DNA from: Aquimarina amphilecti
GTDB taxonomy: Bacteria > Bacteroidota > Bacteroidia > Flavobacteriales > Flavobacteriaceae
Length of the DNA: 64,000 nucleotides
NCBI RefSeq assembly: GCF_900109375.1
Contig: NZ_FOAB01000002.1
Location: 620,001-684,000, forward strand
Direction of reading: 5' to 3'
The notes under the pieces: generated by a model
Told to the model about the DNA's origin: nothing
Database searches by the model: none
Seen by the model: the letters and a program-made list of their open reading frames with translations, nothing else
Translations under genes and position numbers: made by a program
Shown: positions 26,090-36,570 of the stretch, piece after piece
Layout: every line of letters begins with the position of its first letter
Position numbering within the stretch: the first letter of the stretch is position 1

Positions 26090-28903
26090 ATGAGTTACGA
26101 TTTTAATACGATTGAAGCCAGATGGCAAGCCTATTGGGCAGAGAATGGAACGTTTAAAGCTGAAAATAACAGTAGTAAGCCAAAATATTATGTGCTTGAT
26201 ATGTTCCCTTATCCGTCAGGAGCTGGACTACACGTTGGTCACCCATTAGGATATATTGCTAGTGATATCTATGCACGATATAAACGTCACAAAGGTTTTA
26301 ATGTATTGCATCCGCAAGGATATGACTCATTTGGATTACCAGCAGAACAATATGCTATCCAGACTGGTCAGCACCCTGCAATTACAACCAGAGAAAATAT
26401 TGCTCGCTATCGCCAACAATTAGATAAAATTGGTTTTTCTTTTGATTGGAGTCGAGAAGTAAAAACCAGTGATCCTACATTTTATAAGTGGACACAGTGG
26501 ATCTTTATTCAACTTTTTAATTCCTGGTATGATAATAATGATGATAAAGCAAGGTCTATTTCTGAATTAGAAAAACTGTTTTCTGAAGAAGGGAATATAA
26601 ATGTGAATGCAGTTTGTGATGAAGATGTTATTGCATTTACGCCTGATGAATGGAATAGTTTTTCTTCTAAGGAAAAGCAAGAAATATTGCTGAAATATAG
26701 ATTAACCTATCTTGCAGAAACAGAGGTAAACTGGTGCCCACAACTGGGAACAGTTTTGGCAAATGATGAAATTGTAAATGGAGTTTCTGAGCGTGGAGGT
26801 TATCCTGTGATTCGTAAAAAAATGACACAGTGGAGTATGCGAATTTCTGCATATGCACAACGTTTGTTGGATGGATTAAATACTATTGATTGGCCACAAC
26901 CTTTAAAGGATTCTCAAACGAATTGGATTGGTCGTTCAGAAGGAGCAAGTGTGACTTTTAAGGTAAAAAATCATGATGAGGTGATTGATGTGTTTACCAC
27001 ACGTCCTGATACTATTTTTGGGGTTAGTTTTATGACATTGGCTCCAGAACATGAATTGGTAGCTAAAGTTACTACTTCAGAACAAAAAGAAGCGATAAAG
27101 ACATATATAGAAGCTACAGCAAAACGCAGTGAACGTGAGCGTATGGCTGATGTAAAAACAATCAGTGGGGTTTTTACAGGAGCGTATGCAGAGCATCCAT
27201 TTACCAAAGAACCTGTGCCGATTTGGATTGGCGATTACGTGCTAGCGGGATACGGAACTGGAGCAGTTATGGCGGTACCTTGCGGAGATCAACGAGATTA
27301 TGATTTTGCAAAACATTTTGGTATTGAAATTCCTAATATTTTTGAAGGTGTAGATATTACTGAGGAAGCCTTTGCGGATAAAGACAATACGATTATTGCT
27401 AATTCTGATTTCTTAAATGGATTGAAATATAAGAAAGCAGTAAAAACTGCGATTTACGAATTAGAGAAATTAGGTCAAGGAGAAGGTAAAATTAATTATA
27501 GATTACGTGATGCGGTGTTTAGTCGTCAGCGCTATTGGGGAGAACCGTTTCCTGTATATTATGTAGACGGAATGCCACAGATGATTGAGCTAAAACATTT
27601 ACCAATAGAATTACCTGAAGTAGAAAAATATTTACCCACAGAAACCGGAGAACCGCCATTAGGTCGTGCGGATGTTTGGGCTTGGAATACTGAAAGTAAT
27701 ACCGTTGTTTCTAATGACCTAATAGATCACACTAGTGTGTTTCCTTTAGAATTAAATACCATGCCGGGTTGGGCGGGAAGTTCGTATTATTTTAATAGAT
27801 ATATGGACCCTAATAATGAAGAAGAGGTATTCTCTCAGGATGCTATAGAGTATTGGAAAGAAGTAGATCTTTATATAGGTGGAAGTGAGCATGCAACCGG
27901 TCATTTATTATATGCGCGTTTTTGGCAGAAATTTTTATTTGATAGAGGAATTGTTCCTGTGGATGAATTTGCAAAGAAGTTGATCAATCAAGGAATGATT
28001 TTGGGTACTAGTGCTATAATTTATAGAGTTAGCGGTACTAATAAATATGTTTCCAAAGGATTAAAAGATCAATATAATGTAGAAGAACTTAGGGTAGATG
28101 TAAATATGATAAATGCCTCTGATGAATTACTGCCTGAAGATTTAAAGAATTGGCAGCCGCAGTTTAAGGATGCTGAGTTTGAATTGGAAGATGGTAAATA
28201 CATTGTTGGTAGAGAAGTTGAAAAAATGTCTAAGAGGTGGTTTAATGTAGTAAACCCAGACGGTATTTGTGATCAGTATGGAGCCGATAGCTTACGATTA
28301 TATGAAATGTTTTTGGGGCCATTGGAACAAGCAAAACCTTGGAATACAGCAGGAATCACTGGTGTACACGGGTTCCTAAAAAGGTTATGGAAACTATACC
28401 ATAATGGAGATGTGTTTGGTGTGACTGATTCAGAACCCACAAAGGATAGCTTAAAGACGTTACATAAAACAATTAAAAAAGTAGAAGAAGATATAGAGAA
28501 CTTCTCTTTTAATACTTCGGTGAGCACCTTTATGATTGCAGTAAATGAGCTAACAGCTCAGAAATGTAATGCAAAGGCAATTTTAGAACCATTATTGGTT
28601 TTAGTTTCTCCCTATGCTCCGCATATAGCAGAAGAGTTATGGTCAAAATTAGGAAATACAAGTTCTATTGCTACAGCTTCATTTCCAATTTTTGAAGAAA
28701 AGCATTTGGTAGAAAGCACAAAAAAATACCCTATCTCCTTTAATGGTAAGATGCGTTTTACGATGGAACTTCCATTAGATATGAGTAAAGATGATATTGA
28801 AGCTGCAGTAATGGCTCATGAAAAAACACAACAACAATTGGATGGACGAACACCTAAAAAAGTGATCGTAGTGCCAGGTAAGATTGTGAATGTGGTTGGG
28901 TAA
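26090..28903 (+). CDS. leuS: leucyl-tRNA synthetase
   Basis: 937-residue class I aminoacyl-tRNA synthetase charging tRNA-Leu. The HIGH-type motif appears in [16 protein letters not shown] near residues 42-57 and the KMSKS-type motif as EKMSKRWFN near residue 710. The editing domain ([12 protein letters not shown] ... [13 protein letters not shown]) is complete. Extra segments after the catalytic N-terminus (about 155-205) and before KMSKR are typical of Bacteroidota LeuS. Has its own promoter and terminator. Confidence 0.98.
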   Translation: MSYDFNTIEARWQAYWAENGTFKAENNSSKPKYYVLDMFPYPSGAGLHVGHPLGYIASDIYARYKRHKGFNVLHPQGYDSFGLPAEQYAIQTGQHPAITTRENIARYRQQLDKIGFSFDWSREVKTSDPTFYKWTQWIFIQLFNSWYDNNDDKARSISELEKLFSEEGNINVNAVCDEDVIAFTPDEWNSFSSKEKQEILLKYRLTYLAETEVNWCPQLGTVLANDEIVNGVSERGGYPVIRKKMTQWSMRISAYAQRLLDGLNTIDWPQPLKDSQTNWIGRSEGASVTFKVKNHDEVIDVFTTRPDTIFGVSFMTLAPEHELVAKVTTSEQKEAIKTYIEATAKRSERERMADVKTISGVFTGAYAEHPFTKEPVPIWIGDYVLAGYGTGAVMAVPCGDQRDYDFAKHFGIEIPNIFEGVDITEEAFADKDNTIIANSDFLNGLKYKKAVKTAIYELEKLGQGEGKINYRLRDAVFSRQRYWGEPFPVYYVDGMPQMIELKHLPIELPEVEKYLPTETGEPPLGRADVWAWNTESNTVVSNDLIDHTSVFPLELNTMPGWAGSSYYFNRYMDPNNEEEVFSQDAIEYWKEVDLYIGGSEHATGHLLYARFWQKFLFDRGIVPVDEFAKKLINQGMILGTSAIIYRVSGTNKYVSKGLKDQYNVEELRVDVNMINASDELLPEDLKNWQPQFKDAEFELEDGKYIVGREVEKMSKRWFNVVNPDGICDQYGADSLRLYEMFLGPLEQAKPWNTAGITGVHGFLKRLWKLYHNGDVFGVTDSEPTKDSLKTLHKTIKKVEEDIENFSFNTSVSTFMIAVNELTAQKCNAKAILEPLLVLVSPYAPHIAEELWSKLGNTSSIATASFPIFEEKHLVESTKKYPISFNGKMRFTMELPLDMSKDDIEAAVMAHEKTQQQLDGRTPKKVIVVPGKIVNVVG

Positions 28904-28932
28904 AAAAGAATAGAGAGTATTAGTAAAAGAGA

Positions 28933-28968
28933 AAAGATAAAATTGTAATCATTTTATCTTTTTTTCTA
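28933..28968 (+). terminator. intrinsic terminator after leuS
   Basis: An 11-bp AT-rich stem, AAAGATAAAAT (28933-28943) with ATTTTATCTTT (28951-28961), is followed by a T run. Confidence 0.75.
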
Positions 28969-28986
28969 TTCTGCTAAAAATGAAAT

Positions 28987-29247
28987 ATGATTGACTCAGT
29001 AGAAATTCTTGGATTTGTTGCAGCAACTTTGACTACAGCTGCTTTTTTGCCACAGGTGTATAAAACTTGGAAAACTAAATCTGCTGAAAGTTTATCCCTA
29101 TCGATGCTGTTAATTTTTGTGACTGGAGTGTCATGTTGGTTAGGTTATGGCCTTTTGATAAAAAGTTTACCTATAATTTTATGCAACCTGATTACTTTAA
29201 TATCTGGCTTTTTATTGCTCTATTTTAAAATTCGCTATAAAAACTAA
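28987..29247 (+). CDS. SemiSWEET-type transporter (PQ-loop)
   Basis: 86 residues with three hydrophobic helices and the PQ-loop motif AFLPQVYKTWKTKSAESLSL (about 20-39). This matches bacterial SemiSWEET half-transporters, which dimerise and move sugars or related solutes down a gradient through the inner membrane. Substrate cannot be read from sequence. The ATG at 28987 gives the normal family length. Located between leuS and ald without shared operon signs. Confidence 0.9.
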   Translation: MIDSVEILGFVAATLTTAAFLPQVYKTWKTKSAESLSLSMLLIFVTGVSCWLGYGLLIKSLPIILCNLITLISGFLLLYFKIRYKN

Positions 29248-29333
29248 GGAAAACTACCAATCCTGATTGTTTTTTAACAAGTTTTGCTAAGTTTTATTAA
29301 ATTACGGATAAGATATTTTTTAAGTGTATTTTA

Positions 29334-29364
29334 TTGGTTTATTTCAAGAAAACTTCTATTTTCG
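29334..29364 (+). promoter_or_regulatory. promoter for ald
   Basis: TTGG at 29334 and TATTTTCG at 29357-29364 with about 20 nt between, near the Bacteroidota -33/-7 pattern. The leader to the ATG at 29381 would be very short. Confidence 0.45.
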
Positions 29365-29380
29365 ACCCAAAAATAAGAAT

Positions 29381-30496
29381 ATGATAATTGGTGTTCCTAA
29401 GGAAATCAAGAATAACGAGAACAGAGTAGGTGTTACACCTGCAGGTACGATGGCACTCGTTGGACATGGTCACACTGTTTTCATTCAGCAAAATGCTGGT
29501 CTTCAGAGTGGTTTTAGTGACGAAGAATATATAGGTGCTGGCGCAAAAATATTACCTACGATAGAGGAGGTATATGCAATTGCAGAAATGATTATAAAGG
29601 TAAAAGAGCCTATAGAGCCAGAATATAAATTGATCAAGAAAGATCAGTTATTATTCACTTATTTTCATTTCGCGTCAAGTGAGCCTTTGACTAATGCGAT
29701 GATCGAGAGTGGGTCGGTTTGTATCTCTTATGAAACAGTAGAAGATCCTGATCGCAGCTTACCTTTATTAACTCCAATGAGTGAGGTAGCAGGACGTATG
29801 TCGATCCAGCAAGGAGCTAAATATTTAGAAAAACCTTTAAAAGGAAGAGGAATTCTTCTTGGAGGTGTACCTGGAGTTGCTCCAGCTAAAGTATTAGTGC
29901 TTGGTGGTGGTGTTGTTGGTACGCAAGCTGCAAAGATGGCAGCGGGAATGGGAGCTGATGTTACTATTCTTGATATTAGTATGAAAAGATTGCGTTATCT
30001 TGATGATGTAATGCCTGCTAATGTAAATACTGAATTTTCTAACGAATATACGGTTCGTAATCACATAAAAACTTCTGATTTAATTATCGGAGGCGTATTG
30101 ATACCTGGAGCAAAAGCACCTAAGCTGATCACTCGTGATATGCTTAAAGATATGCGCGCTGGGACTGTATTAGTAGATGTTGCTGTGGATCAAGGTGGTT
30201 GTTTTGAGACAACAAAACCTACAACACATCAAGATCCTGTATATATTATTGACGATGTAGTACATTATTCTGTGGCAAATATGCCAGGAGCAGTACCTTA
30301 TACATCAACTTTGGCACTTACGAATGTTACTTTGTCATATGCAATTCAATTGGCAAATAAAGGTTGGAAAGCTGCCTGTGCAGAGAATGAGCCACTTAAA
30401 AAAGGATTGAATGTGATCAATGGAGATGTGGTGTATCCTGCTATTTCAGAAGCATTTAACCTTCCTCTGGAAGATGTAAATAACTATTTAAGTTAA
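29381..30496 (+). CDS. ald: alanine dehydrogenase
   Basis: 371-residue NAD-dependent enzyme interconverting L-alanine and pyruvate plus ammonia. It has an N-terminal MIIGVPKEIKNNENRVGVTP, catalytic-region segments VKVKEP and YFHFAS, the Rossmann glycine loop VLVLGGGVVGTQAA, and the C-terminal VDVAVDQGGCFETTKPTTH. The ATG at 29381 gives the classical start. An in-frame TTG-started extension to 29324 lies upstream of the predicted promoter and is rejected. Followed by a terminator. Confidence 0.96.
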   Translation: MIIGVPKEIKNNENRVGVTPAGTMALVGHGHTVFIQQNAGLQSGFSDEEYIGAGAKILPTIEEVYAIAEMIIKVKEPIEPEYKLIKKDQLLFTYFHFASSEPLTNAMIESGSVCISYETVEDPDRSLPLLTPMSEVAGRMSIQQGAKYLEKPLKGRGILLGGVPGVAPAKVLVLGGGVVGTQAAKMAAGMGADVTILDISMKRLRYLDDVMPANVNTEFSNEYTVRNHIKTSDLIIGGVLIPGAKAPKLITRDMLKDMRAGTVLVDVAVDQGGCFETTKPTTHQDPVYIIDDVVHYSVANMPGAVPYTSTLALTNVTLSYAIQLANKGWKAACAENEPLKKGLNVINGDVVYPAISEAFNLPLEDVNNYLS

Positions 30497-30532
30497 ACTC
30501 GACTTATTGGCTAACTCAAGTTTATTTAACTG

Positions 30533-30565
30533 AAAACCTCGTCTTTATGGCGAGGTTTTTGCTTT
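30533..30565 (+). terminator. intrinsic terminator after ald
   Basis: A 9-bp stem, AAAACCTCG (30533-30541) with CGAGGTTTT (30551-30559), is followed by a T-rich tail. Confidence 0.82.
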
Positions 30566-30601
30566 TATTATTGTAAATTTAATAACAAAAAAGTTTTAAT
30601 T

Positions 30602-31294
30602 ATGATGGGATATTATGTCATAGCGGGAATTATCTTCTTGGTTAGTTCATTTGTAAGTAGCAAGCTAAAAAGCAAATTCAAACATTACTCCAAGGTACAC
30701 CTTCAGAATGGAATGAGTGGAGCGGAGATTGCAACGAAAATGTTACAAGATAATGGGATACGAGATGTAAAAGTAATTTCTACACCAGGAATGCTAACAG
30801 ATCACTATAATCCAAGAAATAAAACCGTTAATTTAAGTGAAGGAGTCTATAATCAGAGAAACGCAGCAGCAGCAGCAGTAGCGGCTCATGAAGTTGGACA
30901 TGCCGTTCAACATGCAACTGCTTATGGATGGTTAACGATGAGATCTAAGATTGTTCCAGCGGTTGGTATTGCCAGTAAGCTATCAAACCTTGTTATTATG
31001 GGAGGTTTGGTTTTGTCTGCTACTGGTTCCTTGCTTGGAAACACAATTTTTCTAGTAGGGATTATTTTGTTTGCAGTGACTACCTTATTTGCCTTTATAA
31101 CATTGCCAGTGGAATATGATGCAAGTAATCGTGCTTTAGCTTGGTTAGAAGATAATAGAATGGTAAATCAAGAAGAATATAATGGGGCAAAAGATGCGTT
31201 AAAATGGGCTGCGAGAACATATGTTGTAGCTGCTTTAGGTTCTCTTGCGACGTTGTTGTATTTTATTTCAATTTTTATGGGTAGAAGGGATTAG
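30602..31294 (+). CDS. zinc metallopeptidase, YugP/DUF3488-like membrane family
   Basis: 230-residue membrane protease-like protein with the zinc-binding HEVGHAVQH motif (about residues 96-104). An N-terminal membrane helix, hydrophobic spans near 125-180 and the family segments SGAEIATKMLQDNGI, TDHYNPRNKTVNLSEGVY and PVEYDASNRALAWL are also present. It is the YugP-type neutral zinc metallopeptidase found in many bacteria; its physiological substrate is unknown. Monocistronic. Confidence 0.88.
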   Translation: MMGYYVIAGIIFLVSSFVSSKLKSKFKHYSKVHLQNGMSGAEIATKMLQDNGIRDVKVISTPGMLTDHYNPRNKTVNLSEGVYNQRNAAAAAVAAHEVGHAVQHATAYGWLTMRSKIVPAVGIASKLSNLVIMGGLVLSATGSLLGNTIFLVGIILFAVTTLFAFITLPVEYDASNRALAWLEDNRMVNQEEYNGAKDALKWAARTYVVAALGSLATLLYFISIFMGRRD

Positions 31295-31371
31295 GTAATA
31301 TAGAAAGATATTACACTTGGTCTTGTTTTTATTTCTGTATCTTTTGGCACTAATTTTAGATGTAAAATAAA

Positions 31372-32790
31372 TTGGCGAAGAAGGTAATTGTCATTGGTGC
31401 TGGGCCAGCAGGATTAAGTGCTGCTTATACGCTTAGCAAAAATGATATAGATGTAGAAGTTTTTGAAGCATCTTCCAATATAGGGGGAATGTCTAGAAGT
31501 TTTGATCTTTGGGGTCAAAGAGTAGATTTGGGACCTCATAGATTCTTTTCTAAAGAACCTAAAATCAACAACTTCTTTGATGAAATAGTAAAAGATGATT
31601 ATACATTGGTAAATCGTCTTACACGTATATATTACAAAAAACGGTTTTTTGATTACCCTCTTAAATTACTAAATGTATTGGGGAACCTATCTATCGCTAC
31701 TATTTTTAGTATTTTATTTTATTACGGGAAACAACGTTTATTTCCTGTAAGAAATCCAGAAACCTTTGAAAAATGGGTTACTAATCGTTTTGGGAAAAAG
31801 TTGTATACTATTTTTTTTAAATATTATACAGAAAAACTGTGGGGTATACCTTGTTCTAAAATTGATGCCGATTGGGCTGCACAGCGAATAAAAGGACTTT
31901 CTTTATTTGAAGCAGTGTGGAATGCCTTTAAAGGAAATAAAGGAAATAAACATAAAACTTTGGTGGATGAGTTTTCATATCCCAAAAATGGTACAGGTAC
32001 TCTATATGAACGTTCAGCTATTTATGTCGAGGAGAATGATGGCGTTATACATAAAAATAAACCTGTTCAGAGTATTGTTATAGAGAATAATCAGTGTAAA
32101 GGAATAATAACAATAGATGGAGAGAAACATGAAGCTGATTATGTAATATCATCTATGCCGCTAACCTCTTTGCTTAAAGGAATGGATTCTGTTCCAAAAG
32201 CGGTTTTAGGTGCTTCTAATAAGTTGTATTTTAGAAATACAATTTTGGTGTATTTAGAGATAGATAGGGATGATTTATTTGAAGATAATTGGATTTATGT
32301 ACATTCACCAGAAGTTAAGCACGGGAGAATTACTAATTTTAGAAATTGGTGTCCAAGTTTAAATAAAGGAAAAAAAAGCACTATTCTTTGTTTAGAATTT
32401 TGGGCGTTTGATTCGGATTCAATATGGAGTGCAGATGATAAATACTTAAGTGATTTAGCGATTAGAGAGTTGAAAGTTTTAAAGTTGATCAATGAATCAG
32501 AGGTTGTAAATAATGCCAAAATTGTGAGGGTTCCTAAATGTTATCCTGTGTATGAAATTGGGTATAGGAATCATTTAGATGTTATTGAAAATTATTTAGA
32601 TAATATAGAAAAGCTTATTCCAATAGGTCGGTATGGAGCTTTTAAATATAATAATCAGGATCATTCTATTTTAATGGGAATTCTTGCTGCAGAAAATATT
32701 ATCAATAATACAAATGTTGATTTGTGGAAAATTAATACGGATACAGAATATCAGGAAGATGGTGATGTTAAAGATGTGCTAATTCAATGA
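31372..32790 (+). CDS. FAD-dependent amine-oxidase/UDP-galactopyranose-mutase-like oxidoreductase (TTG start)
   Basis: 472 residues. It has an FAD-binding N-terminal GAGPAGLSAAYTL and GGMSRSF, and PHRFFSKEP and KLWGIPCSKIDADWAAQRI in the middle. The C-terminus has YPVYEIGYRNHLDVI and GRYGAFKYNNQDHSI, as in FAD-dependent oxidoreductases linked to envelope glycan synthesis. The exact reaction is not recognisable. The start is TTG at 31372: an in-frame stop lies six bases further upstream, and no ATG precedes the Rossmann motif. A TATCTTTTG box just upstream supports a short leader. Its 3' end overlaps the convergent glycosyltransferase-like gene by 12 nt. Confidence 0.82.
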   Translation: MAKKVIVIGAGPAGLSAAYTLSKNDIDVEVFEASSNIGGMSRSFDLWGQRVDLGPHRFFSKEPKINNFFDEIVKDDYTLVNRLTRIYYKKRFFDYPLKLLNVLGNLSIATIFSILFYYGKQRLFPVRNPETFEKWVTNRFGKKLYTIFFKYYTEKLWGIPCSKIDADWAAQRIKGLSLFEAVWNAFKGNKGNKHKTLVDEFSYPKNGTGTLYERSAIYVEENDGVIHKNKPVQSIVIENNQCKGIITIDGEKHEADYVISSMPLTSLLKGMDSVPKAVLGASNKLYFRNTILVYLEIDRDDLFEDNWIYVHSPEVKHGRITNFRNWCPSLNKGKKSTILCLEFWAFDSDSIWSADDKYLSDLAIRELKVLKLINESEVVNNAKIVRVPKCYPVYEIGYRNHLDVIENYLDNIEKLIPIGRYGAFKYNNQDHSILMGILAAENIINNTNVDLWKINTDTEYQEDGDVKDVLIQ

Positions 32791-34122
32791 TTTATTTCTT
32801 CTTTTCTCAATGTAGTGAGTTTTTAGGGAAGTTGTTAAATCGCTAAAACCCAATGCAGATATAATTAAATAACTTGGAAGAATAGGCACGAAAAACCGTG
32901 AAGCTCCTAAAGGACCTGTTAGTGCAACGATGTATAAAATAATAAATAAGACTGTGCCTAATATGAAATTTATTTTACGATAATTCTTAACCCAAAACCA
33001 AATAAACCCAATACCTTTTAAAAGGTTAAAAATTAAAATAATACTCAAGATAAAAAGAAGCAGTACGGGTTGTTTACTTAGAAACATTATTGCTCCTTTA
33101 ATACCATTGCTGTTAATATGATGGAGCAGTCCGACTTCAGGATTTTCTGAATGCATTTTAAAAAAATTGAATAGATCAAATCTTCCTGGGTCAATAAATA
33201 TTCTTATGCATCCTTTCATGTGAAATATGCTATAGCTTATGATGTCGCCTTTAATGTGAGAGATTACCTCTTTTTTAATAAAATTTTGTTGCCTGCTATA
33301 GTCATCAATTACTAATGCTTCTTGTTTGATTTGATCCGAAATTATTTTAGCTTTTTCCGCGCCAAATTTATTTTCGTGAAAATATTTTAGATTCCACTCC
33401 AGTAAGTTAATATTCTGAATGCTAGAGAAGTCAGAGCTTCCTGTTCTTTTGAAATTCCAAGAAGAGTATAAAATAAAAATTAGAATTGGTAATATAGCAC
33501 TAAGCGTGCTAAATCTGATTTTGCTTTTCTTGTACAATAAGTATGTGATTAAAATATTAGGAATTATAAATAAGTAAAAAACAGGTTTTGTTAAAAACAA
33601 TAATATTATAACTATTTGGTACCAAAGAATGTTTTTCCAAGAAGGATTCTTTATGGAATGATGTAATCTATAGATGAGCAGAACTATAATGAATTGAAAA
33701 AATATCTCACTCATTATAAGGTTGCTATAAATGAATTGATTTATAGATGTGATGATAAAAAAGAAAAAGAGACCTTTATTTATTTTAAAATTATTTTCTT
33801 CAAATACCCGTTTGATTAATAGAATACTACATATGGAAATAATATTTTGACATAGTAATATTCCTATTTTTGTTTTTAAGAATAAAGAAGAAATAATAAT
33901 AAATATACTATATAAAGGAGGTCTTTTGGTGTAATGTCGGTAATCTATAGTGCCATTTAAATCTTTTGAATAAAATTCAAAATCAGTTAAAACATTTTTA
34001 GCTAATTCGTAATATTCATAAGAGTCCATTAAGAAGAAATCTCCAATAAAAATTTTTGTAATGAAGAATAAAAGATGAAATCCTATTAATCCTATAGTAA
34101 AAGGACTGGTCCTGATTATCAT
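32779..34122 (-). CDS. polytopic glycosyltransferase-like membrane protein (GT39/ArnT type)
   Basis: 447 residues with about ten hydrophobic spans. An early periplasmic acidic motif, MDSYEYYELAKNVL, is followed by DYRHYTKRPPLYSIF, the layout of Dol-P-mannose-type (GT39) and ArnT-like transferases that move a sugar from a lipid carrier. The family assignment rests on this architecture rather than on a conserved catalytic site I can confirm. Its start overlaps the Lrp-type gene's stop by 4 nt (ATGA arrangement), so it is cotranscribed with that regulator. Convergent overlap of 12 nt with the FAD oxidoreductase. Confidence 0.65.
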   Translation of the reverse strand: MIIRTSPFTIGLIGFHLLFFITKIFIGDFFLMDSYEYYELAKNVLTDFEFYSKDLNGTIDYRHYTKRPPLYSIFIIISSLFLKTKIGILLCQNIISICSILLIKRVFEENNFKINKGLFFFFIITSINQFIYSNLIMSEIFFQFIIVLLIYRLHHSIKNPSWKNILWYQIVIILLFLTKPVFYLFIIPNILITYLLYKKSKIRFSTLSAILPILIFILYSSWNFKRTGSSDFSSIQNINLLEWNLKYFHENKFGAEKAKIISDQIKQEALVIDDYSRQQNFIKKEVISHIKGDIISYSIFHMKGCIRIFIDPGRFDLFNFFKMHSENPEVGLLHHINSNGIKGAIMFLSKQPVLLLFILSIILIFNLLKGIGFIWFWVKNYRKINFILGTVLFIILYIVALTGPLGASRFFVPILPSYLIISALGFSDLTTSLKTHYIEKRRNKSLN

Positions 34123-34589
34123 ATCTTTATCTGTCGGCTAATTTGTTGATCTAAAGATATGAATGTTTCAGTTCTAGAAACACCTTCGATAGCCTGTATC
34201 TCTTTATTTAATACGTTCATTAGGTGTTCATTATCTTTGCAAAGTATTTTAATAAATATAGACCAGTTCCCAGTGGTGTAGTGGCATTCAATAACTTCGG
34301 GAATATCTTTTAACTGTTTTACTGCTTTTGGGTTGCTAACTGCTTTGTCCAAATATACACCAACAAAAGCCATGGTTTTATATCCTAATACTTTTGGGTC
34401 AATGATAAATTTAGAGCCTGCGATAAGACCAGAGGCTTCTAGCTTTCTTAATCGTTGATGAATAGCTGCGCCAGAAATTCCTATTTTTCTTGCGATTTCT
34501 AAGATAGGTCTTCGAGCATCTTCCATAAGATTACGAAGAATCTCTTTGTCTATACCATCTATTTTTAAATTACCATATTGGCTTTTCAT
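34119..34589 (-). CDS. Lrp/AsnC-family transcriptional regulator
   Basis: 156 residues: an N-terminal winged helix-turn-helix (KEILRNLMEDARRPILEIARKIGISGAAIHQRLRKLE, about 15-50) and a C-terminal AsnC/RAM ligand-binding domain (MAFVGVYLDKA, VIECHYTTGNWSIFIKILCKD). It probably senses an amino acid. The saccharopine-dehydrogenase-type gene on the same strand lies upstream, so control of lysine or other amino-acid metabolism is a reasonable guess. The downstream membrane transferase overlaps it by 4 nt. Confidence 0.93.
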   Translation of the reverse strand: MKSQYGNLKIDGIDKEILRNLMEDARRPILEIARKIGISGAAIHQRLRKLEASGLIAGSKFIIDPKVLGYKTMAFVGVYLDKAVSNPKAVKQLKDIPEVIECHYTTGNWSIFIKILCKDNEHLMNVLNKEIQAIEGVSRTETFISLDQQISRQIKI

Positions 34590-34658
34590 AAAGAAATATG
34601 ATTACAATTATCAATCAAAAATAGAGGATAAGATTTAAAATCAGAACATTTTTTAGAA

Positions 34659-36029
34659 TTATCCTTTAACACCATCAGGATTATACCCGAGGTATTCGCG
34701 TTCTTTTTCGTTAAATATTATTCCATATTCTTCTAGTTCTTTTAGAATAGGAGCATATACTTCCTCTGTAATAGGTATTTGCACTCCGGTAGATGTGATT
34801 TCTTTATTTAAAATTTTTAGGGTCGCCATTGCAACAGGAAGTCCAACGGTTTTTGCCATGGAGGTGTATTTTTGATCTTCGCCAATACTAACCATTGTTG
34901 CATCTATTTGTTTGCGTTCTCCGTTAAGTTCGTATCCAAACTTGTGGTACATCACAATCATATCTTTGTCTCCTTCATTCAATGTCCATTTGTCCATTAA
35001 AATTTTCTGTAGGATCTGCGCAGGGGTTGCATTAGGAATCCCAACTTTCTTATGATTGTTAAAAATATCAAGTTCTAACAGTTTATCCCAGATAATATCA
35101 TCTTGATCAATTTTTAGATAATGACGAAGCTTTAGTTCTACAGAATCAGTTGGAGAATAAGCAAGAAATGAGTTTGTAAAATCACGATAACTCATATGCT
35201 CTGAGTTTGCTAAGGTGTAATCATCAGCAGTCATTCCTAATTGAACAAAAATATTCCAAGCTTTAGAAAAACCGACTCTTCTTATTGTTCCCCGATATAG
35301 GGTTAAAATATCCTCTAAACCATAAATACTTTGATATTTTAGAGAGTTTCTGTTAGCGTAAGCTTCAAATCTACCGTAATTTTCTACTTCTAAAAATTCA
35401 GTTCTTCTAAATAATTTATGATAAGGGATGTATTTATAAGCTCCTTCCTGAAGAAATTCAGCGGCACCGCCTTGTCCTGCTACAACTACATTTCGTGGGT
35501 TCCAAGTAAATTTATAATTCCAAAGATTTGTATCGCTTTCTGGAGCTACAAGTCCTCCTGTAAAAGATTCAAATAAAATTATTTTTCCACCTTGATTTCT
35601 GATTCTATCGATTACCTGCATAGCACTCATATGATCAATACCAGGATCTACTCCAATCTCATTCATGAAAATAAGTCCTTTTTTCTTAACCTCTTCATCA
35701 AGTTCTTTCATTTCCTTACTTACATAAGAAGCTGTTACCATTGACTTTCCTAATCTTAGGCAGTCTTTTGCTACTTCGATATGAAATCTAGCAGGAAGCA
35801 TAGATACAATGATGTCTGCATTTTTGATAGCTTCTTTTCTAGAGTTTTGATCAAAAACATCTAATGTGATGGCAATAGTTTTGGGATGATCAGCAGCTAA
35901 TGTTTTTGCATTTGCAAGAGAAATATCTCCAATTGTTATATGTAAATCTTCAGAAATAGATTTATCCTGAAAATATTTGATTAAAACTGCTGTTGATTTA
36001 CCTGCGCCAATGACTAGTATCTTTCGCAT
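34659..36029 (-). CDS. saccharopine dehydrogenase family protein
   Basis: 456-residue oxidoreductase with an N-terminal Rossmann motif (KILVIGAGKSTAVLIKYF). The saccharopine-dehydrogenase C-terminal domain shows EIGVDPGIDHMSAMQVID, ESFTGGLVAPESDTNLWNYKF and WNPRNVVVAGQGG. This is the LYS9/LKR-SDH-type subfamily that handles saccharopine in lysine degradation or synthesis. No partner reductase is adjacent. It is followed on the same strand, after 69 nt, by the Lrp regulator. Confidence 0.9.
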   Translation of the reverse strand: MRKILVIGAGKSTAVLIKYFQDKSISEDLHITIGDISLANAKTLAADHPKTIAITLDVFDQNSRKEAIKNADIIVSMLPARFHIEVAKDCLRLGKSMVTASYVSKEMKELDEEVKKKGLIFMNEIGVDPGIDHMSAMQVIDRIRNQGGKIILFESFTGGLVAPESDTNLWNYKFTWNPRNVVVAGQGGAAEFLQEGAYKYIPYHKLFRRTEFLEVENYGRFEAYANRNSLKYQSIYGLEDILTLYRGTIRRVGFSKAWNIFVQLGMTADDYTLANSEHMSYRDFTNSFLAYSPTDSVELKLRHYLKIDQDDIIWDKLLELDIFNNHKKVGIPNATPAQILQKILMDKWTLNEGDKDMIVMYHKFGYELNGERKQIDATMVSIGEDQKYTSMAKTVGLPVAMATLKILNKEITSTGVQIPITEEVYAPILKELEEYGIIFNEKEREYLGYNPDGVKG

Positions 36030-36182
36030 ATCTAAATATTATTTTGATAACTTTGATGCGAATGTAGTAAATACATCAAAAAGTAAGTTCTCAATTTTGA
36101 CGTATTCATTATATATTGAAACAAAATTTGTCTAAAATTCATTTTTTATTTAAAAAAATGATCAATTATTACTGAAAAAGGA

Positions 36183-36566
36183 ATGAATAAAACAATTTTG
36201 ATTACCGGAGGATTTGCGGCCTTATTGGCTGTGCTATTTGGAGCATTTGGAGCTCACGGATTAGAGAAACTTGTGGATAAGGCTAGTATTGATTCTTTTG
36301 AAACAGGTGTTCGTTATCAAATGTATCACGCGATTATTTTAATAATTTTAGGAAACATGGATGTTATACAGGATGTTGCTAAAAAACGTATTTTTTATTT
36401 CTTCTTGGCAGGGATGATTCTTTTTTCTGGATCAATTTACCTTTTGGTTATGGATGAAGTATTAGGAATTTCTCTATCAAGTATTGGCTTTATTACACCT
36501 TTAGGAGGGTTATTGTTAATTTTTGGCTGGATTTTCTTTATAATTTCTCTTGTTAAGATTAAGTGA
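36183..36566 (+). CDS. DUF423 membrane protein
   Basis: 127 residues with four hydrophobic spans and the family hallmark LFGAFGAHGLEKLVDKASIDSFETGVRYQMYHAIIL. Function unknown. It is a compact four-helix inner-membrane protein found widely in bacteria. It lies upstream of pckA with its own stop well before the pckA promoter; no operon signs. Confidence 0.9.
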   Translation: MNKTILITGGFAALLAVLFGAFGAHGLEKLVDKASIDSFETGVRYQMYHAIILIILGNMDVIQDVAKKRIFYFFLAGMILFSGSIYLLVMDEVLGISLSSIGFITPLGGLLLIFGWIFFIISLVKIK

Positions 36567-36570
36567 TTTT

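Noticed and set aside
29324..29381. N-terminal extension of alanine dehydrogenase
   Set aside because: It would start upstream of the predicted promoter and is not part of the family; the ATG at 29381 is standard.
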